DNA of 64,000 bases from the NCBI GenBank assembly GCA_017163975.1, contig JAFFSR010000347.1, forward strand, positions 10,545,501-10,609,500. Direction: 5' to 3'. The translations under genes were made by a program, and so were the position numbers. Positions 46,427-55,445 of this stretch are shown here, piece after piece. Numbering within the stretch: the stretch's first letter is position 1; each line of letters starts with the position of its first letter. This stretch comes from Anastatus disparis (Eukaryota; Arthropoda; Insecta; Hymenoptera; Eupelmidae). Below the pieces are notes generated by a model that worked only from the letters and a program-made list of their open reading frames with translations, was not told the DNA's origin and did not search any database.

Positions 46427-49400
46427 TCACTTAGGTCGCTCGTTAACATTTAATGTCGCTTCTACGATTTTCCTATCACGCCTTTTGACAATAGTTTTTG
46501 ATTCAATAGAATTAGAATCACTTGAATCAGATTCGACCTGATCATCTTCTTCAGCTTCTTCCGTGTTTGAGCCAGTCCAAATTTTTAACTGACTAATGTG
46601 TGCTGTTGTAGAATATCCTCTATCACCTGATTCATTGAGTTTCTTTACACGGTAAGTATCGCTGGGTCCTACACCTACGATAGCTAGAGGTCCACCAAAA
46701 GCTGATTGTAATTTTGTTGAATGTCCAGTGGATATGGGATTTTTCTGCATAAAGTTAATATCTCCAACGTGTAGCTTTTCATGTAACCTTCTATTTTCAT
46801 CATAGCGTTGCTTATATTTCTCTTGCTCTGCTATTATTCGGTCTCTGATCTGAGACTGCACTTCACTTGGATGTGTGTAAGTTTAACAATTTTGAGTTAA
46901 TTTAAGTAGTTCTCCTTCTTCGAAGCGTGGTAAGTAACCTAATAAAGCTTCATAAGGGGGTTTACCTGTGGCTGTACTAATAGTTGAATTAATATCTCTT
47001 TCAATTCTTTTAATTTTAGCATCCCAATTTTGTTCGTTATTTTCTACTGAAATTTTCATTGCTGTTAACAAGGTTTGGTTCAATCGCTCAATTAATCCAT
47101 TGGCTTGAGGATGTCGACTAGAATTTAAAGTATAAGAAATTCCATGCTTTAAACAAAATTTTTGAAAATCATGACTAGTTAAACTAGATCCTCGATCAGA
47201 AACAATTCTTCCTGGAGCACCAAATCTAGATACAAAATCTTCAAACCCTTTTACAGTATGTAAAGCTTTTACACTCTTGACAGCATAAATAACAACAAAT
47301 TTTGTTAAATTATCGATAATTCCAAGTACATATTGATTTCCTTTTTTGGTCATTGGAAAAGGTCCTACGTGATCCGTATGAACTAAATCAAATGGACGTC
47401 GACCCGGAGGTATTGGATGTAATTCACCTTGGCCTGGTCCTGACTTTTTCTTCGCTAAAATACAACTTAAACAATTTTTAATATGAACGCGTACATATCT
47501 TCGTAATCGCGGAAAATAATAATACTGTTCAATACTTTACGCTGTCTTTTCGACTCCAAAATGACTTTTCAAATCATGGTAACGAATAACTAAAGATTTA
47601 CGCATAGCATTAGGAACCACGAATAATAATCTTTCTTTATCATCGCGTACTACACGTTTATACAATAATCCTTCTTGTGAAATAAAATTATTAACTTTAT
47701 TGGTTTCTATCTTATCGCGATCGTTTTCACTCTTTTGTGAAATATTTAAAATTTCTAAAATTGCAGGATCAGAACGCTGATAGACAAGTACTTCATCTTC
47801 ATTTGTATCTATAACTGTAATTAAATTATAATCTAATATTGTAAAAACTGCATCAGTTTCAATTGGAGCACGAGATAATGCATCGACATGTTGCATAGAT
47901 TCACCACTCTTATGTTTTATTTCTAAATCAAACTCTGCAATTTCGCTCATCCATCTCGATATCTGAGAATTTTTAGTTTTCCAAGCATTCATGTGAATCA
48001 AATTTTTACAGTCAGTATAAACAACAAATCTTAACCCTATAAGAAATGAACGTAGACGTTCTAACGCCCATGCTATAGCTAAAAGTTCGAGTCTGCCAGA
48101 ATGATATTTAGATTCAGCATCAGTCGTACAACGACTAATCGCATAAACTAATCGCAAAGCTTCACCTTCGTTATCGCTTTGAAGCATCATTGCACCTAAT
48201 CCTACAGCTGACGCATCTGTGTGGAGCTCTGTTTTATATGCTTTTGGATTATACAATTTTAATATAGGCTTCGAAACAAGTTTTGATTTGATTTCTTGAA
48301 ATGCATTGCTTTGCTCAGAAGTCCATTCAAATTTTATATCATTTTTCAAAAGTTTAGATATAGGTCTAACAATCATAGCAAATTTAGGTACAAATCTTCT
48401 AAAAAAGCTAGCTAAACCAAGAAATCGCCTCACTTCATGTTTATCTTTCGGACTAGGAAAGTCTTCAATGACAGAAATTTTCCTATTACCCGGTTTTATT
48501 ATTCCTTCTCCCAAAATATAACCTAAATATTCTATTTGACGCATGCCAAATTTACATTTTTCAAGATTTAATGTCAGACCAGCATCGCTTAAAAGTTTTA
48601 AAATATATTCTAAATTATTCATTAATGTATTCCATTCACTAGCATAAATACATATATCGTCAAAGAAGTTAAAAGCTAGTCCCTTTTTACGCGCAATACC
48701 TAATACAGAATCCATTAGTTTAGCAAAATACCGCGGAGCATTAGCCAAACCGAATATCACTCTCTCGAATCTACCTGTTTGAGTCTCTGTAATAAAGGCT
48801 GTTTTATCCTTCGCTTCGTCTGCTAGCGGCATTTGTAAATACCCCGATGCGAGATCTAACGTAATAAATAAACATGCACCGTTTAACTGCTCAAGTAAGT
48901 CATCAAAATTCGGTATAGGATAAGGTATAATTTTCGTTACACTGTTAAGCTTACGATAATCAACTACCATACGCGGGCTTCCACTTTTTCGTACAATAAA
49001 TGCCGGACTCGCATAACTTGAATCAGTATCTGTAACTCTGCCGTCCAAAGTATAAAAGTGGTTAACTACATTGGAATCCCATTGGAGTTAAGGTTTTCTT
49101 ACTTTGGACGGCAGAACTATACCCGCTTGTCTGTATTCATCAATAATTTTATTTAAATTGTCTCTATCGCGCGTATTTAATCTATAAGGTTTTGATTGAA
49201 CAATAGCGTCTTTATCAGTTTCTATATTCATATTTATTTTATCAGTAAGTCCTAAATCAGAAATATTTTTCGAAATACAATGTCTATATTTACTTAATAA
49301 TTTAACTAATTCATTCTTTTGTTCGTCATTTACATTTTTATCGACTATAACCTTATCGTTACTTACACATTCAGACCGTGCCTTAATTTCTTTCATTTCT

Positions 49401-51130
49401 TCAATAGCCTGAACAGATTCACAAATTTTGTCATTTATTTTTATTGAATGAGGTTTCGTATCGTAATTTATAACAGGTAATACTCTTTTATTGTTACTTA
49501 CAGCAACATTTATAAAATTAACTGAATTAGGTTCACATTCGACGTTTTCTAATGAACGCGCTTTGATAGTTGTCTTATTATTAAAATTACTTGTATCAAT
49601 ATTTGCAAAGATTAAATCATTACCGTAACGCGTATATGTAATATCCGATGCCTCCGTAAATGGCCTCCCTAAGATTATATCGTACTGTTGCGTAGTATCA
49701 GGTACTACTTTAAAAGAAACAACGCGTGGCTTTAAGTTATCGAACTGAACCGTTTCGTTTACTATCCCAAATGACTCGACTGTATTACTACCAAAACCTT
49801 GTAATATAGAGCGTGCGGATGTTATAACAAAGCCCTCACGAAGCACAGCAGTTGCCTTAATCGTACATATAGATGCACCCACGTCTATTTGTACTACAAA
49901 ACAGCTCGATCCTACTTTAATTTCACGTATAAATTTATCTCCTAACCTAGGCAAAGTTTCAGTGTTAACAACCTTAACTTCTTGTATTTTAACATTCGAA
50001 CTATTATCACTAGTGCACGATACATTATTTTTGTTATTACAACGCGAAGCTACATGACCCGGACGTTTACAAATATAACACGTAAATTCTTTCTTCGCTT
50101 GTGTACACTCACGAGACATATGTCCTCCTTGTCCGCAATTATAATATTTTAATGTACCAATCGTTCTGGCTTTCGCTGTATCTGTTGTAAATGTCTTCTG
50201 TGTAGCACGACCTGTAGCTCCTTCTTGTGTTGGTAAAGTTAAAGCAAGTGGCGCCATCTTTCTTTCTGCTAAACGCCATGAATTTATGTTGCTCGAATTT
50301 TTGTTGTTGAAATGCGTATCACTCGAAAATTTTTTTTGATTTCGTTGGTCGTAACTTCTTTCTCGTCGATCCTCATAAATTTTATCAACGCGTATTAGAT
50401 CTTGCAACATAGAATCTGTACTAGTATAGTCACGACCTACCATATAATGCGCCAAATCACGTGAGCATAAACCGGCTGCTACCTCATCGCGCACTTCATT
50501 TACCGTAAAATCTAAACCTTAACACAACCATATTTTATTCAGAAAATAATCTTGAATACTCTCTTGCGGTTTTTGTGTGCGAGCGGCCATTGCCTTCAAA
50601 ATTTCACTTCGTGTACGTACATAAGTAAATGTAGCATTAAGAGCCGTTTTAAAATTTTCAAACGTCGTAATCGAATTGCCTTTAGTCATAAGCCATTTCC
50701 AAGCGCCTCCTTGTAAGCGAGATTTTGCCATACTCAGCGCTACTGCATCACTCCATTGATACAATGTTACCATATTCTCAAGTTCTTTAAGCCATAAACG
50801 TGCCTTCTCTGGTCCTTCATTGCCATGAAATTCTCTTACAACATTATGAATATTCGCGAACGGAATATTCATAATGTTGTTCTGATTAACATCTTGATTT
50901 GCGTGTTGATGTCTTAATGTCTCACTTAAAGAACTAATGGCTTGTGCTAACAATATTTGACTTTCATCAGCAGTTCCCTGACCATTTTGAGAAAATCGCG
51001 CCTCGTTTGCACCATGTTGCCGTACTGTATTTTGCAATTCTTCTATCCGCGCTTCAAGCGTTGCTCGCTCCTCACGACGACGTTCCTTTTGTTTTTCGAT
51101 TTCCGCTTTCAATTTCTCTACTTCACTCAT
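46427..51130 (-). pseudogene. gag-pol: gag-pol polyprotein of the gypsy element, broken by in-frame TAA codons
   Basis: One minus-strand frame of 1,568 codons opens with MSEVEKLKAEIEKQKERR (coiled coil) and ends in TGA at 46427-46429, with no frameshift. It contains Gag, two CCHC knuckles (first one lacking its first Cys, YNCGQGGHMSREC; second intact, CYICKRPGHVASRC, about codons 351-364), protease (DVGAS instead of D-S/T-G, codon 416), reverse transcriptase with LDLASGY and FFDD in place of YLDD (codons 822-825), RNase H, and integrase with its zinc region and D-D35-E (SDRG at 1312, E at 1348). Premature TAA codons lie at 50519-50521 (gag), 49088-49090 (inside a 77-bp insertion), 47537-47539 (integrase zinc region) and 46883-46885. 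As it stands it cannot make a full polyprotein without readthrough. Confidence 0.93.
49038..49114. mobile_element. 77-bp foldback inserted in reverse transcriptase, AACT target duplication
   Basis: The ends are perfect 15-bp inverted repeats, CTGCCGTCCAAAGTA, and AACT is duplicated at 49034-49037 and 49115-49118. The interior also pairs, so the whole is one hairpin. Insert plus duplication is 81 bp, exactly 27 codons. It keeps the frame but introduces a TAA between QAGIV and RVTDTDSSYASP of reverse transcriptase. It is too small to be anything but non-autonomous. Confidence 0.9.
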
Positions 51131-51359
51131 TGTCTATATTTGAGTATTAACACAACTTCAATAAAAAAAATTTTTTTCGGTAACCAAAAGTTCTCTTATA
51201 AGTCCATCTCAATTTTGCATAACCGCCATTTACCTCCCCCCGTTTCTGAGAATACTATCGACAAAACTAAATTCTTCGGAACTAAAGTTTTTTTTTTTTT
51301 TTTGTTTAATTATTTATTTCACTTATCTATCACTTTTCTTTCACTAAATTAATACAACA

Positions 51360-51480
51360 CCTTTCTGTTTATATCTTAATCAAAACTTTTTCGTCTATAT
51401 TTTAATCAAAACTTTTCTGTCTATATCTTAATCAACACTTTTCTGTCTATATCTTAATCAACACTTTTCTGTCTATATCC
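51360..51480. repeat. Tandem ~28-bp repeats in the gypsy 5' leader
   Basis: Four to five units of the form CTGTCTATATCTTAATCAACACTTTT lie between the primer-binding site and gag. They could affect packaging or translation (inference). Confidence 0.85.
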
Positions 51481-51489
51481 CACTTCTGA
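51477..51489 (-). promoter_or_regulatory. Gypsy primer-binding site, tRNA-Leu, offset from the LTR
   Basis: The minus strand reads TCAGAAGTGGGAT. This is complementary to the 3' acceptor/T-arm part of eukaryotic tRNA-Leu as I remember it (...ATCCCACTTCTGA-CACCA). The match starts 6 bases from the LTR and does not cover the final CACCA. An offset or internal Leu primer is plausible for mdg3-like elements. Confidence 0.65.
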
Positions 51490-51495
51490 TTTATT

Positions 51496-51880
51496 TGTTA
51501 TGTTTTATATTTCTTTTGAAAAGTAATAGACCGTTAATTATTGTTCTAAGAAACAGGACAGTAGGGTTATGCTTAGAAAATCACTCTCTTTATTTATTTA
51601 AAATATGAAATAATAATTTATTGAAGTAAAGTAAACTATTAGAATTACAAAGAATAAATAAGATTACAAACTATTTTGCGTTTAAATAAAGGAATCTTAA
51701 CGTCACTTAGACAAAATTAAAAACGTAAGTCAAAACGCAGCTAGCTGCCTAATCACACTCTCAGAACTCGTTCACGTCTGTTCTTATTTCACGCGTTTCG
51801 TCCTCTGACTCGTATCGTTAAGAGAATCTATATTTATACTAAAAGGAAATAGCGCCATCTATGATTTAGATTATATAACA
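51496..51880 (-). repeat. 5' LTR of the gypsy element
   Basis: 385 bp with TGTTA...TAACA ends. On the minus strand a TATAAATATA box (51829-51838) lies about 43 bases inside the upstream end, a good candidate for the promoter. Confidence 0.95.
51829..51838 (-). promoter_or_regulatory. TATA box of the gypsy LTR promoter
   Basis: The minus strand reads TATAAATATA within U3 of the 5' LTR. The same box is in the 3' LTR at about 46227-46236. Confidence 0.6.
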
Positions 51881-53230
51881 GTACACATAGAAATGTTTTT
51901 AAAAAGTACATACTTTCAAAATAGTACGTATTGTCTAATAAAGTACATATTTAAAAAAATATTATTTATCGAAATATATTTGAAAAGTACATACTTTCGC
52001 CAAAAGTATCTACTAAAATGTTCGAGAATAGTTCGTATTTAAGTAAAGTATATAGTTGAAGTACATACTTAAAGTAAGTACTTAAAGTACGTACTTGAAG
52101 TACGTATTTATTTTCAACAGGGGAATTAGTTTTTATTGAAGTTTCATACTCAACAGCGCCGCAATAAGTATTACATAGGTACTATGTTAGCATAAGATAA
52201 TTTAGTACTGAAAAATTTGGTACCATACCAAATATTTCTTGGGACAAGTCGTGTTAAAAAATGTACTAATATAGGTCGTCTTAAAATATATACTGACAAG
52301 GAAGGGACCCCAGGTGTACCTCATCGAATTTGATCATTTTATGATATGTTGTAGTACTCGAGAAGATTTTAGACATGTGTTTTTCTTACGTGCTAACTCG
52401 TCGATTTAAGGAGTGAAAATCACCCCTGAAGTTTGCTCCCAAAAACGGGTTTTTCCTAATATCTCAATAACTATTTGGAGTTTTTAAATAAAACCAACGC
52501 CAAATTCTTTATTATAAAAAGATGTTACTATAGGCATTATTTTTATCCCGAAGGGTGTCAATCCCTATTTTTTTTAGGGGTAAATGTGCAATTTTTTGCT
52601 ATTTTTTCAATATAATATTGATCAAATCGGCTAGATTTGGTTAAAAATTGCACTACCATTAAGAAAATAAAAAATTAAAATAAACGTATTTCGAGATTCA
52701 CGAAGAAAAAATTTTTTTTCTTGATTGTTTCACCCTTGAGGTCATTTTTTAATTTTATCCAAAATTATATTCTTGAATTATTTTTAAATTTTTTAAATTT
52801 ATTTATAGATTTACACATTTATTGTATATTTTTTAATTTTTAATAAAACAACATTGAATATCGATGAAAATCATTTCATTTTACAATTAATTATTGCAGG
52901 TCTGAAATAAATTTAAATTTTTAACTCTTGTGTAATCAATTTTATTTCGAATACATTCTACAAACTTATAATATTACAATTATTTAGAACATGCAATTTA
53001 TGTGTAGTATATCGTAATTGAAAATTGCATTATTTCCTTAATTGTTATCAAGGATCATAAGTAGAACAATAATGATAATCATCAAAAAAGTGTTTCAAAC
53101 ATAAAGATTTTTTACACCATGAACATCGAACAATTGCGACATTAGAGCACCCTGTAATTTCACAAAGTATATTAGATTGTGATCTAAAAGCAAAATTTAC
53201 TGGATTTTCAAAATTTTCAGGGTGAACATC

Positions 53231-54573
53231 CGTGTAACCACTTTCCCGTATAGAAACTTCTTCTTAAATCTTACCAGAATCCGACTAGTTTTACTTGTTT
53301 CTACCTTGATTCTAGCAGGAAGAACTCGGTAGATCTTTGTAGGGATATGTCCCATTTTTTTCAGGATTCTAGCGAGTAAAACAGGTCGGATTCTGTAATA
53401 TTTATCTAGATATTATCTATTAAAAATAAAAAATTATCGAAATTTTATAAATCAATTGATTAAATAAATTATAAATGACTTAATAATAATATAAAACTTA
53501 AAAAAACGCATTAAAAATTTTCAACCTAACCGGGGCACGAACTCACGACCTATAGGATACGAGATATTGACGCTATCTATTACGCTACGCAACGCTTTTA
53601 TGAGATACGATAATTTCATATATATATATATAGTTTATTACTATAAAAATTTTTATGGTAATAAAATATGTATGAATTGAAATTAAACAAATAATTACAA
53701 CAAACAAATAAAGTACTCCAAAATTAATTTTTTTTCTGTAAAAAAATTAATTTTTTATGCAAGATTTTTTTTACATTTTTTATTTTTTGTACAAGATTAT
53801 TATATAAAAAAATTGATTTTTTTTACAAATAATTTTCTTACGAGTGAATAATTTTTTATTTAAAAAAAATTTAATTAAAATTTTTTATTTAAAAAAAATT
53901 TAATCAAATTATTAATTAGTAATTTAATTTTTTTTCAAAATAAATCTCATTGTCTTAATATAAAAATGTAATTTTATTTGATTTTTTATAAGAAAAATAA
54001 TTAACTAATTGATTTACTTCTGTGTTTGTTAATAATTTAATTTTCCTCTGAAAAAAATTATTCTCAATAAAGAAGTAATTGTGTATAAGAAAATTAAATT
54101 TATTAATTTTTCTATATTTGATGTTAGTGTAAATTTATAAAAAGCTTATTTATTTCTTTTTTAATAGGTTGATACTTTTTTTTCTCTTTATTTTTTTTTC
54201 ATAAAATTAGTATCGATTTAATTTAATCTTTCAATTATATAAATTTTCCGAAAAAAATTTGTTTAAAACATAACCTCTTAAGGTCTGTTAAAATATGATT
54301 AGTTTAAAGTTTGTAATACTGACTAGATACTAACCAGAAAGTCTAGGCTACTATAGCACTATCTGTTTTATTATCTTACTACTTCGAAAGCCTAGAAGAT
54401 CACGTCAGATTCAAGGCGGGAAATCGTGTGTATATTCTTTATATAGACAATTATAAGAGTAAGTCTAGGATACCTAGCACGATTCTGGCTTGATTTCCCT
54501 AAATTGGGAAAAATCTAGTAAATCTGACAGGATTTTACTATTAACTTGGGTTAAGGCAGAGAAATTTTTACAC
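53231..54573. mobile_element. Foldback rich in CTAGAATC words, nested in the transposase
   Basis: It separates two coding parts of the transposase. Both ends read CCGTGTAA inwards, though part of this may belong to the host gene on the left. The outer arms carry CAGAATCCGACTAG, GATTCTAGC and AGTCTAGG words. The middle is very AT-rich and includes a tRNA-like sequence. Exact ends are uncertain by about 10 bp. Confidence 0.55.
53525..53600 (-). repeat. tRNA-like sequence
   Basis: The minus strand has a box-A-like TAGCGTAATAGATAGCG and a box-B-like GAGTTCGTGCCCC. It is closest to the one at 4846-4918. Probable SINE head or tRNA pseudogene. Confidence 0.45.
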
Positions 54574-54632
54574 GGTTTGTACCATGAATATTTAAACAGA
54601 TTTATTTATCTCGGAGAAGATAGTTGATCGTG

Positions 54633-55445
54633 CACGGAGAAGGTTTTGCATCATAAGCGATGGTACGCTTTTAAAACCCCTACTGAAAAAAATCTTGTGG
54701 TAACCACATGACATACTATATGGTTTTCACATGGTTACCACATGTTTACCACATGGTTACCACATATTATTTTGACGGGGTGATCATGTGGTAACCATGT
54801 GGTGACCTATGTGAAAACTCATGTGAGTAAAAAAATAGTTAAAAAAATATGCAAAATTTATTATTTCACGTAATAAATACTCACCTGCTGTCAAAATCAG
54901 CAAACTAAAGAAAATTTTTATGAAAATATAAATATTATTGATTATTTTCATAAAAATTTTCTTTAGTTTGCTAATTTGACAGCAGGTGAGTATTTATTAC
55001 ATAAAATAATAAATTTTGCATATTTTTTTTAACTATTTTTTTCTTACTCACATGGTTTTCACATGATCACCACGTGGTTACCACATGGTTACCACATGAT
55101 CACCCCGTCAAAATAATATGTGGTAACCATGTGGTAAACATGTGGTAATCATGTGGTAACCATGTGAAAACCATATAGTATGTCATGTGGTTACCACAAG
55201 ATTTTTTTCAGTAGGGACGGGCCGAAAGGTGGCTCGCATTAACGATAAATATCGATGCGTGTCTAAACAAGCATGAAATTTTTCGATGTGGCGCCACCTC
55301 GCGCACTGTATTTCGACTTATGCACGAGAAAAAGTGATGCATGAATTATGAAATACGAAGCAGCATGCGTGATTTACGATGCAAAAGGCATCGCTTTTTC
55401 TAGTGCATCGCGCATCATGTTTGTTGAGGCAAAACTCTCTCGGTG
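54633..55445. mobile_element. CACGG-ended foldback with TG target duplication
   Basis: The ends CACGGAGAAGGTTTTGC and the inverse of CACCGAGAGAGTTTTGC are flanked by TG (54631-54632, 55446-55447). Removing it with one TG copy joins the transposase codons in frame (Q-S-L-V-H-D-Q-L), which confirms both ends. Its arms contain GCATGATGC words. It contains the foldback 54678-55216. Confidence 0.9.
54678..55216. mobile_element. Word-repeat foldback, word GTGGTAACCAC, CCCTACTG ends, AC target duplication
   Basis: The ends CCCTACTGAAAAAAATCTTG are inverted copies, flanked by AC (54676-54677, 55217-55218). Each arm holds about ten CATGTGGTAACCATGTG-type words followed by an AT-rich stem. The two arms are almost identical, indicating a young element. 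Confidence 0.9.

Larger units (their letters stand above)
45894..51880 (-). mobile_element. Ty3/gypsy LTR retrotransposon, full length, GTAC target duplication
   Basis: It is 5,987 bp, oriented on the minus strand, with two 385-bp LTRs, a primer-binding site, one gag-pol frame and a purine-rich tract. GTAC is duplicated at 45890-45893 and 51881-51884. The LTRs differ at only two positions by my reading, so the insertion is recent. There is no env gene. It sits in a GTACTT word of the surrounding foldback. The coding frame is broken by stop codons, so mobility would depend on proteins from other copies. Confidence 0.95.
40668..52122. mobile_element. Word-repeat foldback, word AAGTACGTACTT, CCCTGTTGA ends, GA target duplication
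   Basis: The left end TCCTGTTGAGAATAAGTACG (first base mutated from C) and the right end, the inverse of CCCTGTTGAAAATAAATACG, match the ends of the GACGTC foldback. GA flanks both (40666-40667, 52123-52124). The arms are built of GTACTT/AAGTAC words. About 9.4 kb of the span is nested: the 40777-44226 foldback and the gypsy element 45894-51880. It also contains two hairpin cores (44,570-44,830 and 45,335-45,780). Confidence 0.8.

Noticed and set aside
46427..51130. Reassignment of TAA to an amino acid in this genome
   Set aside because: The end of the best transposon frames is TGA, but too few genes are visible to support a code change, and animals with nuclear TAA reassignment are not known to me. 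Pseudogene decay is the simpler reading.
45894..51880. An endogenous retrovirus with env
   Set aside because: After integrase the frame ends in a short acidic tail (to 46427) and the LTR follows within about 150 bp. There is no room for an envelope gene.
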